Below are positions 54,303 to 63,874 of a stretch of 64,000 nt of DNA, piece after piece. Position 1 is the first letter of the stretch, and every line of letters starts with the position of its first letter. This stretch comes from Thalassotalea_B piscium_A (GTDB taxonomy: Bacteria; Pseudomonadota; Gammaproteobacteria; Enterobacterales; Alteromonadaceae): assembly GCA_049347715.1 (NCBI GenBank), contig CP186339.1, forward strand, positions 62,001-126,000, written 5' to 3'. The position numbers were made by a program, and so were the translations under genes. The notes below the pieces were generated by a model, which saw nothing but the letters and a program-made list of their open reading frames with translations, ran no database searches and was not told the DNA's origin.

Positions 54303-56071
54303 TGCTTATGACGACATCGGTTAATGTACTTGCGCAGAAATTAGCGCAACAGCTGACTACGATTTATCAAGGTGTTGATATTGATCAATCAATAGAAGAA
54401 GTAGCAACAGAATTAATTGCATTAATGCGATTAGATGACAGTAATTTACCGCCTGAACCTTATACAAATCATTGGTCTGAACAAGATGCGGTATTGATTA
54501 CTTATGGCGATAGTATTATTGAAAACCATACTTCGCCATTGAAAACATTAGACTGCTTTTTACATGAAAAAATCGGTTCTAGTATTAATAGTGTACATAT
54601 TTTACCTTTTTTTCCTTATAGCTCTGATGATGGCTTCTCGGTTATTGATTACTCTTCAGTGAATGAATCTCTTGGCAATTGGCAAGAGATTAAAACGATT
54701 GCACAGCAATGGCATTTAATGTCAGATCTAGTGATTAATCATTGTTCTAGCCGAAGCGCCTGGTTTGATAATTTTATCAAAGGGGAAGGTCAGGGAGCGG
54801 ATTATTTTTTTACCGCTTTGCCGGAAGATGATTTAACCGCAGTAGTTCGTCCACGTACTTCTCCTTTGTTACGGGAAGTGGAAACGGGTAATGGTACACA
54901 ATACGTTTGGTGTACTTTTAGTGAAGACCAAGTTGATTTTGACTTTAGAAATCCAGAAGTTTTAAAAAGTTTTGTTAGTATTATTCGTCAATATTTAGAT
55001 GCCGGCGTTAAAATATTTCGTTTCGACGCGATTGCCTTTTTGTGGAAAGAAGTAGGCACCCCTTGTATCAATTTACCACAAACACATGAAGTGGTTCGTT
55101 TGCTCCGTACCTTAATTGAACACGCGAGAAATGATGCAATTATTATCACTGAAACAAATATCCCTAATACACAAAATCTCACTTATTTTGGTAATGCTAA
55201 TGAAGCACATGCGATTTATAACTTTTCATTACCGCCTTTATTAATTAATACCTTGCTCACCGGTAATTGTTTGTATTTAAAGCGCTGGTTAATGAGTATG
55301 CCTCCGGCACAAAATGGTACTACCTACTTTAATTTTGTTGCTTCGCATGATGGTATCGGCCTCAGACCTGCGGAAGGTTTATTAAATGATGATGAAATAC
55401 AACTATTGACGAGAACCATACAAAACTTTGGCGGTAAAATTTCTTGGCGAACTTCCGATACAGGTCAACAAAAACCCTATGAAATGAATATTTCGCTTTA
55501 CGATGCTCTACAAGGCACGGTAGACGGAGCGGATCAGTGGAATTTCGAGCGATTTATATGCGCGCATGCCATTATGTTTGCTCTAGAAGGGATCCCCGGT
55601 ATTTATATTCATAGTATGCTAGGGACACAAAATGATTATCAAAAGCTAGAACATACTCATCACAATCGTTCAATTAATCGCCATCGCTGGCAAGCTCAAT
55701 TATTAGAAGAAGCATTAGCAGATGATAGTCTCCACCATCAGCGGGTACTTACAAGTATGAAAAGGTTATTGGATATTCGTATTCAACAACCGGCTTTTCA
55801 TCCAAATGCCATACAATTTACCCTGCACTTAGGTTTACAGCTATTTGGCTTTTGGCGGCAAAGTTTAGACAGAAAAAAAAGTATGTTTTGTGTGAATAAT
55901 GTGACGAACCAGACACAACTTTTACCTTTGGCTGAATTAAATTTAATTATTACAGAAACTTGGTTTGAGTTAATTAGTAACACTGAAATCAATGACTTAA
56001 CGCAAGAGCTTACTTTGCAGCCTTATCAAAGTGTCTGGATTAGCAATACATTTTTAAAAGAGGAAATATAA
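54302..56071 (+). CDS. GH13 subfamily 18-type sugar phosphorylase, probably glucosylglycerate phosphorylase
   Basis: The 589-residue enzyme resembles sucrose phosphorylase. Catalytic nucleophile Asp is in FRFDAIAFLWK near residue 243, the acid/base Glu in IITETNIPN near residue 283, and the third acidic residue in ASHDGIGLRP near 350. In this operon the likely substrate is glucosylglycerate, split by phosphate to glucose 1-phosphate and D-glycerate. The family also contains sucrose and sucrose-6-phosphate phosphorylases, so the assignment leans on context. The start at 54302 overlaps the synthase stop; an ATG at 54308 is also possible. It converges on the WD40 gene with four bases between the stops. 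Confidence 0.85.
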   Translation: MLMTTSVNVLAQKLAQQLTTIYQGVDIDQSIEEVATELIALMRLDDSNLPPEPYTNHWSEQDAVLITYGDSIIENHTSPLKTLDCFLHEKIGSSINSVHILPFFPYSSDDGFSVIDYSSVNESLGNWQEIKTIAQQWHLMSDLVINHCSSRSAWFDNFIKGEGQGADYFFTALPEDDLTAVVRPRTSPLLREVETGNGTQYVWCTFSEDQVDFDFRNPEVLKSFVSIIRQYLDAGVKIFRFDAIAFLWKEVGTPCINLPQTHEVVRLLRTLIEHARNDAIIITETNIPNTQNLTYFGNANEAHAIYNFSLPPLLINTLLTGNCLYLKRWLMSMPPAQNGTTYFNFVASHDGIGLRPAEGLLNDDEIQLLTRTIQNFGGKISWRTSDTGQQKPYEMNISLYDALQGTVDGADQWNFERFICAHAIMFALEGIPGIYIHSMLGTQNDYQKLEHTHHNRSINRHRWQAQLLEEALADDSLHHQRVLTSMKRLLDIRIQQPAFHPNAIQFTLHLGLQLFGFWRQSLDRKKSMFCVNNVTNQTQLLPLAELNLIITETWFELISNTEINDLTQELTLQPYQSVWISNTFLKEEI

Positions 56072-56075
56072 AATG

Positions 56076-57068
56076 TTATTTTGTTGTTGGTATTTGCCAG
56101 GTTTGATAAACACCATCACTAGTTAATGAGGCAATAGTTTCATTATTGATAAATTTCACACTTAAGACTGATGAGCGAATTTTGTCTGGCGATTTAAATG
56201 TGCGCCATTGGCTAACGAGCTCACCAGTGGTTAGTCGCCAAAGTTGCAACTTTTGCTTTGGACCTCCAGTCAGTAACCATTGTTTGTTTGATGAAAATTG
56301 AGATTGATTAAATTCAATAAAACGTGCGGAACTTTTTAATTTAGAAAATAATTGTCCACTGGGTAATAACCAAAAGAAACGATCACTGACAGCATCTAAC
56401 GAAAACGCAACTTTTGCATCGGGGCTGAGTGTTACATGATTTACGCGCATTTTATGTTTAAATGAGTTAACTACTTTCCCATTTTGAGTTTGCCAAAGCT
56501 TGGCGCTTTTATCGCTTGAACCGGTAAAGGCAAACAAGCCGTTATCGGATATGTTAACACTATTGATATCAAGGCGGTGCACACTAAAAGTGTTAATTTT
56601 ACTGTTGTGTACACCCACAATACTCGCTTGACCATTACGAAAGCCTAAAATCATGGTTGAATCATCTGCAGACATAGCAATGTCGTTAATAATATTATCA
56701 CCCGCAGACCATACGGTAATTAATCGACCTGTATCTAATTGGTATAAATGAACATTGACACGATTAGAAGTGTAGAAATATTTGTTTGATTTTGAGATCC
56801 CAACCAATTCAATTAATTGTCCTTCTGGACCATCAATACAAGGGTATACTTTTTGGTTGTTCATATTATTCCACAAACAGACTTGGTGGTTATTGCTGAC
56901 TAAGGAATAGTGACCATCTTGAGAAATATCAGCCGCTTTTAATACCTCTGTTGCATAATGTTGAGTGATAAGTGCAGGATCATCAATGACTGCATTATCA
57001 CTACAAGCACTAATAAATAAGCATAATACCCAAAGAGCAGGTGTGTTTAGTATGGAAAATTTAATCAT
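56076..57068 (-). CDS. WD40-repeat lipoprotein
   Basis: The 330-residue protein has a lipoprotein signal peptide ending FISAC (Cys22). About six WD40-like blades follow; clear ones are SNKYFYTSNRVNVHLYQLDTG, in which a short WD-type turn occurs, and FTGSSDKSAKLWQTQNGKVV. It probably forms a periplasmic or membrane-attached beta-propeller that binds a partner protein. No enzymatic residues are visible. It is a single gene between the phosphorylase and a response regulator, and its partner is unknown. Confidence 0.85.
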   Translation of the reverse strand: MIKFSILNTPALWVLCLFISACSDNAVIDDPALITQHYATEVLKAADISQDGHYSLVSNNHQVCLWNNMNNQKVYPCIDGPEGQLIELVGISKSNKYFYTSNRVNVHLYQLDTGRLITVWSAGDNIINDIAMSADDSTMILGFRNGQASIVGVHNSKINTFSVHRLDINSVNISDNGLFAFTGSSDKSAKLWQTQNGKVVNSFKHKMRVNHVTLSPDAKVAFSLDAVSDRFFWLLPSGQLFSKLKSSARFIEFNQSQFSSNKQWLLTGGPKQKLQLWRLTTGELVSQWRTFKSPDKIRSSVLSVKFINNETIASLTSDGVYQTWQIPTTK

Positions 57069-57131
57069 GTGACTTTCTGTTTGATTACTCGTTATTTCAC
57101 TAATGATAAGCCGTTTTTAAAAGCCCCTGCC

Positions 57132-58070
57132 TTAATGTGTGACCTTTTCGACCAAAAGATTTTCTATGGTTAAAATGATATTCATTGAAAACAGTTTAAT
57201 TAATTTATGAGACATTGAATCTAAGGCGGTTGAACACTTAATCACAAAAGCCGTTTCAGTCCCGCGTTTTGACTGGGAATAAAAACAATAATACGGTGGT
57301 TCTATCACGTGTTGTTTAGTGATAAAACATTGTTGAGCTTGTTTAATAATGGGGAGTGAGTTTTGGGCAATATCTTGCTCACTAATAAAACTGGCTTTTG
57401 TTTCATTAATTGCAATATTCCAGTGACTTTGATGAGATTTTATCATTGAAAATGCTGCAGTATCTTTAATTAAAAAATGTGTTTTTTCAGCATCTAATAC
57501 GCTCTTAATTTGTTGTAAAATGGTATTAGATAACGCTAAAGCACTTGTCATTTGCGTGGTGTTGTTAATTGAATTAATAAGACTTTCCAGTCCTCGTTGA
57601 TGATTTTGAATACGGGTTAAATCTCTATAAGCGCGTAAGGCGATTTGCAACGATTGGTTTAGGCTAGTGATAGTGGTTTTAGTTTTTTCTTTATAGCCAT
57701 CAATATCATAGTTTTTGATCACTTCATTTTGGGGAGCTGTGCCAGGTTGGCCAGTACGCAAAATAATCCGTGTGTAATGATTGTCTAATTCGTCTCTAAT
57801 ATAGTTGACTACATCAAGTCCTGCGTGGTCAGACTCCATGACAACATCTAAAAAAACTAACGAAATATCATTGTGCTCAGCAAAATATTTTTTTGCAGCA
57901 CTACCACTATAGAGGTGAATAAACTCAAGTTTTTTATGCTCAAATTCAAAACTATCAAGGCTCATTCTTGTTACTTTATGAATTTCATCATCGTCATCAA
58001 CAATGACTACTTTCCATGGAGGCAAATTGTAGTCAATTACAGTTGTACTATCTTCCGCTAACCAATCCAC
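57132..58070 (-). CDS. Response regulator with DUF3369 and no output domain
   Basis: The 312-residue protein has a receiver (about 17-145) with VDDDDEIH, a phospho-acceptor Asp in FLDVVMES, and a conserved RTGQPGTAP loop typical of this family. A DUF3369 region follows (about 150-300). Many relatives continue into an HD-GYP domain; here the gene stops after DUF3369, so it may pass its signal by protein contact. It is divergent from the CheX-receiver gene. Confidence 0.88.
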   Translation of the reverse strand: MDWLAEDSTTVIDYNLPPWKVVIVDDDDEIHKVTRMSLDSFEFEHKKLEFIHLYSGSAAKKYFAEHNDISLVFLDVVMESDHAGLDVVNYIRDELDNHYTRIILRTGQPGTAPQNEVIKNYDIDGYKEKTKTTITSLNQSLQIALRAYRDLTRIQNHQRGLESLINSINNTTQMTSALALSNTILQQIKSVLDAEKTHFLIKDTAAFSMIKSHQSHWNIAINETKASFISEQDIAQNSLPIIKQAQQCFITKQHVIEPPYYCFYSQSKRGTETAFVIKCSTALDSMSHKLIKLFSMNIILTIENLLVEKVTH

Positions 58071-58282
58071 ACTTAATCCTTATTAATCATCCTGCTAAAA
58101 ACTCATTCTGTCAGTGTAATAGGATAATTAAATTTGTGCGAGTTATTTGCACATTAGCTTTATTTCATTAACAAAAAACAACATTTGTTGCAGAAAAAAG
58201 TAAGGAATGACATTGGTTGCTTGCATAAAAGATTTGGGTTTAGTAGTTTGAGGGTAAACAATAACAAAATTAAGGTAACGCT

Positions 58283-59227
58283 ATGTCAGTAGACACTATA
58301 TACAAGGTAATACTCTATCCATTTATCACAGAATCCATTGCAAGTCTTAAAGCAATGACCAATTTACAAGGCGTAGCAGGCGACCCATTTATTGATAATA
58401 TTGATGATTTTCGATTTAAAGGTTACGCAATTTGTTCTGATGTTACGGGGAATTTAGAGGGTGTTATTATGATGCACCATTACCCTGAAACAGCCATAGC
58501 GATTGGTAATTCTGTATGTGAAAAAATGTTTGATGAAAAATATGAGCATACTGAAATTACTGAAGAACTCAGTAATGCACTTGCTGAATGGGGTAACACT
58601 ATTGTTGGACGGTCTACCGATTTACATGGACGATATAGCCTAGAGTATACCTTTTCTAGTCCATACTTTGTTCATGATGTTAGTGATATGGCGCAATATC
58701 TAGCGGGTGTTACAGAGGTTGTTACTGTACCTATTACCGTTGAGGGAGTAGGTCGTTATTACTTTAATTTACTTGTGCGCAGTGTTGATTATCAGCAAGT
58801 GGGAGTTAAACGAGAAGAAAGTCGAGGTATTGAAAATCCACATAGCAATATTTTGGACAAAGAAAGTAAAATATTATTAGTTGATGATAGTGCTATGATC
58901 AGAAAAGCACTGAAACGCTATCTGGCTCAACTGGGCTATAATAATATCATTGAAGCTGACGATGGCTCCACCGCAGTTACTATGGCTGCAGAAGAATCCC
59001 CTGATTTTATGTTTATGGATGTTGTTATGGGGCAACTTAATGGTGATGAAGCTTTGCAACAAATACGTGCCGCAGGCTCTAATGTACCTGTAGTCATGTT
59101 GTCATCGGTGACAGATAAAGGGTTAATCGACAAATGCCAAGATTATGGTATTTCAGGGTTTATTTTTAAACCTATTCAGGCTGATAATGGTGCAGAAATA
59201 ATAAAAGATTACTTAAAAATCGCTTAA
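58283..59227 (+). CDS. CheX-type phosphatase fused to a receiver domain
   Basis: The 314-residue protein has an N-terminal CheX-like domain (about 1-175); CheX dephosphorylates CheY~P. The family's E-x-x-N motif appears in EELSNALAEWGNTIVG. A receiver follows (about 192-314) with LLVDDSAMIRKAL, phospho-acceptor Asp in FMDVVMGQLNG and Lys in FIFKPI. A clear ribosome site (TTAAGGTAA) precedes the ATG. The fusion may let the receiver control the phosphatase. No chemotaxis genes are adjacent. A strong terminator ends the gene. Confidence 0.88.
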   Translation: MSVDTIYKVILYPFITESIASLKAMTNLQGVAGDPFIDNIDDFRFKGYAICSDVTGNLEGVIMMHHYPETAIAIGNSVCEKMFDEKYEHTEITEELSNALAEWGNTIVGRSTDLHGRYSLEYTFSSPYFVHDVSDMAQYLAGVTEVVTVPITVEGVGRYYFNLLVRSVDYQQVGVKREESRGIENPHSNILDKESKILLVDDSAMIRKALKRYLAQLGYNNIIEADDGSTAVTMAAEESPDFMFMDVVMGQLNGDEALQQIRAAGSNVPVVMLSSVTDKGLIDKCQDYGISGFIFKPIQADNGAEIIKDYLKIA

Positions 59228-59241
59228 TAATTTCCGTTTAA

Positions 59242-59268
59242 AAAGGAGACATAAGTCTCCTTTTTTTT
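59242..59268 (+). terminator. Rho-independent terminator after the CheX-receiver gene
   Basis: A nine-base-pair perfect stem, AAAGGAGAC (59242-59250) with GTCTCCTTT (59255-59263), has an ATAA loop and runs into a T-tract to 59268. This is the best terminator in the window. Confidence 0.95.
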
Positions 59269-59444
59269 GACAATATTTAAGGGCACTTTCAAGAAAAATA
59301 GTCTACAGTTAAGAGAGTTTACGGTATGTTTTTTTCGTAAACCATTCATGCTAACGAATTTGTTGTTGGATTTACTTATTCTTTTTAATTGATCGCTTAT
59401 TATTAGTGAGATGGTTAAAGAGGTTTGTCACAAACGAAGATGCT

Positions 59445-62400
59445 ATGCCAATCGTTAAAAATTTACAAAAAAATGTAAAACAGAAAAATAGGCTAGCGCT
59501 TACCTTAATCGCTATATTGATCAGTGCATCCTTTTATTTATTAATGACTTTGTTTCATCAACAAGAAAAAGTTGCTGAAATTATTGATGTTTCCGGTCTC
59601 CAAAGAATGTACTCCCAGAAAATAGCTATGTTGGCACAATCCCATGTAGTAGCCCTTAAATCGGGTAGTTTTAATGAAGGTGTTAGTCAGTCATTAGCAC
59701 AAACAGCTATCGCATTTAAAAATAATCAAACCTACTTACTCCAACTGCTGACCATTCAAGATAAGTATGGACTTCTAGCAATAGATATTGCCCCTATGTT
59801 AGTGACGGAGGATTTAAATTCACAAGTTAATATTTACAGTGAGTCCGCATTAAGTTTAAGTCAAACAAAAAGCGTCAATGAAGCACTTCCCATGATTAAT
59901 TCTATTTTTGCTCCTACACGGGTAGAAGAATTATTAGTTGATTTGAATGCAGTTGTTCAATTTTTAGAACAAGACTCACATGATAAAATCGCGGAGTTAC
60001 AACTAATTTGTTTAATTATTTGGATCGGGGCGATTGTATCGCTATGGGGGATTTATTGGTGGTTATTTAGACCAATGAATCAAAAAATTGCAGAAAATTA
60101 CGTTGAATTATTGTCAAGTCAGAAACTTAACGAGGAGTTTAAATTTGCTATTAATCAGCATGCAATCGTTTACCGTATTAATATTAATGGTGATATAACT
60201 TATGTGAATCAGAAGTTTATTGATTTTTATCACTATTCAGAATCTGAAGCTCTTAATCAAAGTGTGTTCTTAATTTGTGCAGACAGTTATAAAAAAGAAG
60301 ACTATGAAGACATTTTTAAAGTCTGCGTTAAACATGAATACTGGCGCGGAGAGTCGATAAATAAGGTTAAAGGCGGACAAGAATTCTGGTTTGAAACGAC
60401 CATTGTGCCGTTAAAAGATGACAATAATAGAATAGAGTCTTTTATTGTGATGCAAACAGATATTAATGGCATAAAGCAGACTGAGCTTGCACTTAACCAG
60501 TTACATCAAATTACCTCTGAAGTTGATAAAAGCATCGATGAAAAAATACAACAGCTGTTGAAATTAGGCAGCCAAGTGTTCAATTTACCTCTAGCTATCA
60601 TTAGTGAGGTTAATGGGTCTGAATATAAGGTTTTATATTGCCAAGTACCTGATAATGGAATAAGCCCTGGCGATACTTTTGATTTAGAAAATACTTATTG
60701 TGTCCATACACTGACCGCCAATGAACCCATCGCTTTTCATCATGCAGGCCAAAGTCGTATACGTCATCATCCTTGCTATAAAGGTTTCGGATTAGAAAGC
60801 TATATTGGAGTGCCACTGTATGTTGACGGTAAATGCTTTGGTACCTTGAATTTTTCTGGACCAGATGTTGGCCTAAAACCTTATACAGAAAGGGAGTTAG
60901 ATTTAGTACAACTATTTGCTAACTGGCTAAGTTTGGAATTGATGCGTTTGAAACATCAAGAAGAATTAATATCACAACAAGTATTACTCCAGCATATGGG
61001 AGAACAAGCACGAATTGGTGCATGGGAAGTTAATTTAATTACGGGAAATGTTTATTGGTCTAAAGTGGTGCGCGAGATTCATGAAGTTTCAGATGATTAT
61101 CAACCCAGTTTAGACACGGCAATTAATTTTTATAAGGAAGGTGAAAACCGCTCGCGAATTGAACGATTAGTCTCCAAGACTATGGATGATGGTGAGTTCT
61201 ATGAAACAGAATTACAATTAATTACTGCAAAGGGTAATGAAATATGGGTGTCTGCACGAGGTAAAGCAGAGCTTAAACATGGCGAATGTATTCGTTTATT
61301 TGGTTCATTTCAAGATATTACTGATCGGGTCTCAGCACAGAAAACTATTCATGATACCAATGACCGCTTAGAGCTTGTTTTACAGTCAACAGGCGTAGGT
61401 GTTTGGGATTGGATGATGACAACCAATACAGTTGATATAAATGAACGTTGGGCAAACATGCTAGGTTTTACCCTCGATGAGTTATTGCCGGTCACAAAAA
61501 AGAGTTGGCTTGCTCGCATACATCCCGAAGACATCCCTTTGCTTGATGAAAAGCTTCAAGAATACTATCAGGGTAATGATGAATTTTATCTAGGCGAATT
61601 TAGAATTAGACATAAAAAGGGCCACTGGGTGTGGGTATTTAATACCGGCAAAGCGGTTGAGTTTGATGACAATCATAATCCACAGCGCATGATTGGTACT
61701 ATGATTGATATTACCAAACAAAAAGAAGCTGAAATGCAGATTATTCAAGCTAATCAACGCATGAAAATTGCGGCGGATGACGCAGGCTTCGGCATTTGGG
61801 AATATGACATTATTAACGATGTTTTAAAATGGGATGCTTGGCTGTGTAAGCTTTATGGTATTAAACCTGCTGATTTTGACCAAAAAATTAGTACATGGGC
61901 CAATGGTATACATCCTGATGATCTCGTGAGGACAATTGAGGGATTGCAATTAGCTATTGCTGAAAATAATAAGTTTAAAACTCAATTTCGCATCATATGG
62001 CCCAATGGTGAGGTTCGTCATATTAAAGCTTCGGGCATTGTGATTCAGAATACTAAAGGTAAAACAATTTCCATTATAGGAACTAATTATGATGTGACTT
62101 CTCTTGTGGAAAATGAACAGGCCTTGATATCGGCAAAAGTATTAGCCGAATCGGCAGTAAAAGCTAAAAATGAGTTTTTAGCGAGTATGAGTCATGAAAT
62201 ACGTACACCAATGAATGGTGTTATTGGCATGTTGTCACTACTTAATGAGACAACCTTGACTAATGAACAAGCACATCGTGTTGTTATTGCGAAAGAAAGC
62301 GCCAATTCATTATTAGCTTTGATTAATGATATTCTTGATTTCTCTAAAATTGATGCCAATAAACTAGAATTAGAAAACATTGAGTTTGATTTAACTCAAA

Positions 62401-63743
62401 TGGTGGGGGATTTTTCCAAAGCTATTGCCTTACAAGCCCAAAGTAAAGGCTTGGAGCTGATCTTAGATTTAGTCGACGTAAAAGAAAATATGGTCAAAGG
62501 TGATCCTAGCCGAATTCGACAAATCCTGACCAACTTAGTCAGTAATGCCATTAAATTTACGAAAAAAGGAGAAGTTATTCTTCGCGTATCCTTAGCCTCC
62601 TTTACGCAACATCAATGGCAGCTGTCTCTCGAAGTAATCGATTCCGGTATTGGTATTAGCAAAGATAAGCAGGGAAAATTGTTTACTGCATTTAGTCAGT
62701 TGGATGCTTCAACAACTCGGCAATATGGTGGAACTGGCTTAGGTTTAGCGATTGTAAAAAAACTGTGTGAGTGTATGTCTGGGAGTATCGAATTAAAAAA
62801 TGATACGACAAAAGGCAGCCACTTTATTAGTAAGCTGATTATTGACAAAGTTGAAGTAGGTGAGTCTAGAGAACCCATTGAATCTTTTAGTGATATTGTT
62901 CACCAAGCCAACATTTTAGTGATTGATAGCCATTTGGCGAATGGAAAAATCATTCAACGGCAATTACAACACTGGCAACTCAATGTGAAACTAGCGTCAA
63001 CAGAAGCTGAAGCATTGCAAGTTTATGAGAGGCAAAAAGGCCTTAATCAGCCTTTTGATTTGATCATTGTCAGCTATGATATGTTTGCTACATGTGGGCG
63101 TAAAATATTTGCTTCACAGAAATCTGATTTTTCCGAAGTGGAAACGAAAATTGTATTAATGACACCCATGTCAGCGAATGTTGCACAAAAAGATTTAGTT
63201 GAGCTAGATGTCGCCCATTATTTTACTAAACCAGCCACTATCTCGGATTTAAAATTAGCCGTGAAGGTTTTAGATTCGAACGGTGAAGACCACCAAGTTT
63301 CTCATCCTCAAGTAGCTGTAGATAAAGTTAAAGGGCATCTTTATGGCTGGCCCGAAAAAACAAAAATATTATTAGTGGAAGATAATCGAGTTAATCAGAT
63401 GGTTGCGCAAGGTGTTTTGCAAAAATTGGGGCTGAAATGTGATACGGCTGTTAATGGTGTTGAAGCGTTATCAATTCTCAATGCTAGTGAAGATGACGCA
63501 CCTTATTCTTTTATTTTTATGGACTGTCAAATGCCTGAAATGGATGGCTACCAAGCAACTAATGAAATTAGACAGGCAAAAGCGGGGGAGCGTTACGTCA
63601 GTATCCCAATAGTCGCGATGACGGCAAATGCCATGGTTGGCGACCAAGAAAAATGTATTGCAGCAGGTATGGATGATTACTTATCCAAACCCATTAATAA
63701 AGATAAAGTGATTGAAGTGTTACAACGCTTTCTTATGCCATAA
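59445..63743 (+). CDS. Large hybrid sensor histidine kinase: NarX/PilJ-like sensor, PAS, GAF, PAS repeats, kinase, two receivers
   Basis: The ATG at 59445 is preferred; the GTG at 59406 has no ribosome site. The 1432-residue protein has two membrane helices (about 18-35 and 190-207) around a periplasmic sensor with the SGLQRMYSQK motif of the NarX/PilJ type. A PAS domain, a GAF domain and three more PAS/PAC units follow (about 220-890). The kinase has His917 in SMSHEIRTP, NAIKFTK, DSGIGI and GTGLGLAI. The first receiver (about 1155-1280) looks degenerate, with the acceptor block reading LIIVSYDMF. The second is intact, with Asp1360 in FMDCQMPEMDG. No Hpt domain is present, so phosphotransfer would need a separate protein. 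It follows the terminator and is transcribed independently. Confidence 0.92.
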   Translation: MPIVKNLQKNVKQKNRLALTLIAILISASFYLLMTLFHQQEKVAEIIDVSGLQRMYSQKIAMLAQSHVVALKSGSFNEGVSQSLAQTAIAFKNNQTYLLQLLTIQDKYGLLAIDIAPMLVTEDLNSQVNIYSESALSLSQTKSVNEALPMINSIFAPTRVEELLVDLNAVVQFLEQDSHDKIAELQLICLIIWIGAIVSLWGIYWWLFRPMNQKIAENYVELLSSQKLNEEFKFAINQHAIVYRININGDITYVNQKFIDFYHYSESEALNQSVFLICADSYKKEDYEDIFKVCVKHEYWRGESINKVKGGQEFWFETTIVPLKDDNNRIESFIVMQTDINGIKQTELALNQLHQITSEVDKSIDEKIQQLLKLGSQVFNLPLAIISEVNGSEYKVLYCQVPDNGISPGDTFDLENTYCVHTLTANEPIAFHHAGQSRIRHHPCYKGFGLESYIGVPLYVDGKCFGTLNFSGPDVGLKPYTERELDLVQLFANWLSLELMRLKHQEELISQQVLLQHMGEQARIGAWEVNLITGNVYWSKVVREIHEVSDDYQPSLDTAINFYKEGENRSRIERLVSKTMDDGEFYETELQLITAKGNEIWVSARGKAELKHGECIRLFGSFQDITDRVSAQKTIHDTNDRLELVLQSTGVGVWDWMMTTNTVDINERWANMLGFTLDELLPVTKKSWLARIHPEDIPLLDEKLQEYYQGNDEFYLGEFRIRHKKGHWVWVFNTGKAVEFDDNHNPQRMIGTMIDITKQKEAEMQIIQANQRMKIAADDAGFGIWEYDIINDVLKWDAWLCKLYGIKPADFDQKISTWANGIHPDDLVRTIEGLQLAIAENNKFKTQFRIIWPNGEVRHIKASGIVIQNTKGKTISIIGTNYDVTSLVENEQALISAKVLAESAVKAKNEFLASMSHEIRTPMNGVIGMLSLLNETTLTNEQAHRVVIAKESANSLLALINDILDFSKIDANKLELENIEFDLTQMVGDFSKAIALQAQSKGLELILDLVDVKENMVKGDPSRIRQILTNLVSNAIKFTKKGEVILRVSLASFTQHQWQLSLEVIDSGIGISKDKQGKLFTAFSQLDASTTRQYGGTGLGLAIVKKLCECMSGSIELKNDTTKGSHFISKLIIDKVEVGESREPIESFSDIVHQANILVIDSHLANGKIIQRQLQHWQLNVKLASTEAEALQVYERQKGLNQPFDLIIVSYDMFATCGRKIFASQKSDFSEVETKIVLMTPMSANVAQKDLVELDVAHYFTKPATISDLKLAVKVLDSNGEDHQVSHPQVAVDKVKGHLYGWPEKTKILLVEDNRVNQMVAQGVLQKLGLKCDTAVNGVEALSILNASEDDAPYSFIFMDCQMPEMDGYQATNEIRQAKAGERYVSIPIVAMTANAMVGDQEKCIAAGMDDYLSKPINKDKVIEVLQRFLMP

Positions 63744-63874
63744 TATCAAATACTTTATTACCTTCAGGCGTGTTCAGAGGTTGGTAAGGCATTAGAGTTA
63801 CCTGCTTTATGTACTGGATCAGGATTGATCATTTTTCATTTAAGGTGCTTAGCTCAACATTACTTGAAAAGTGA

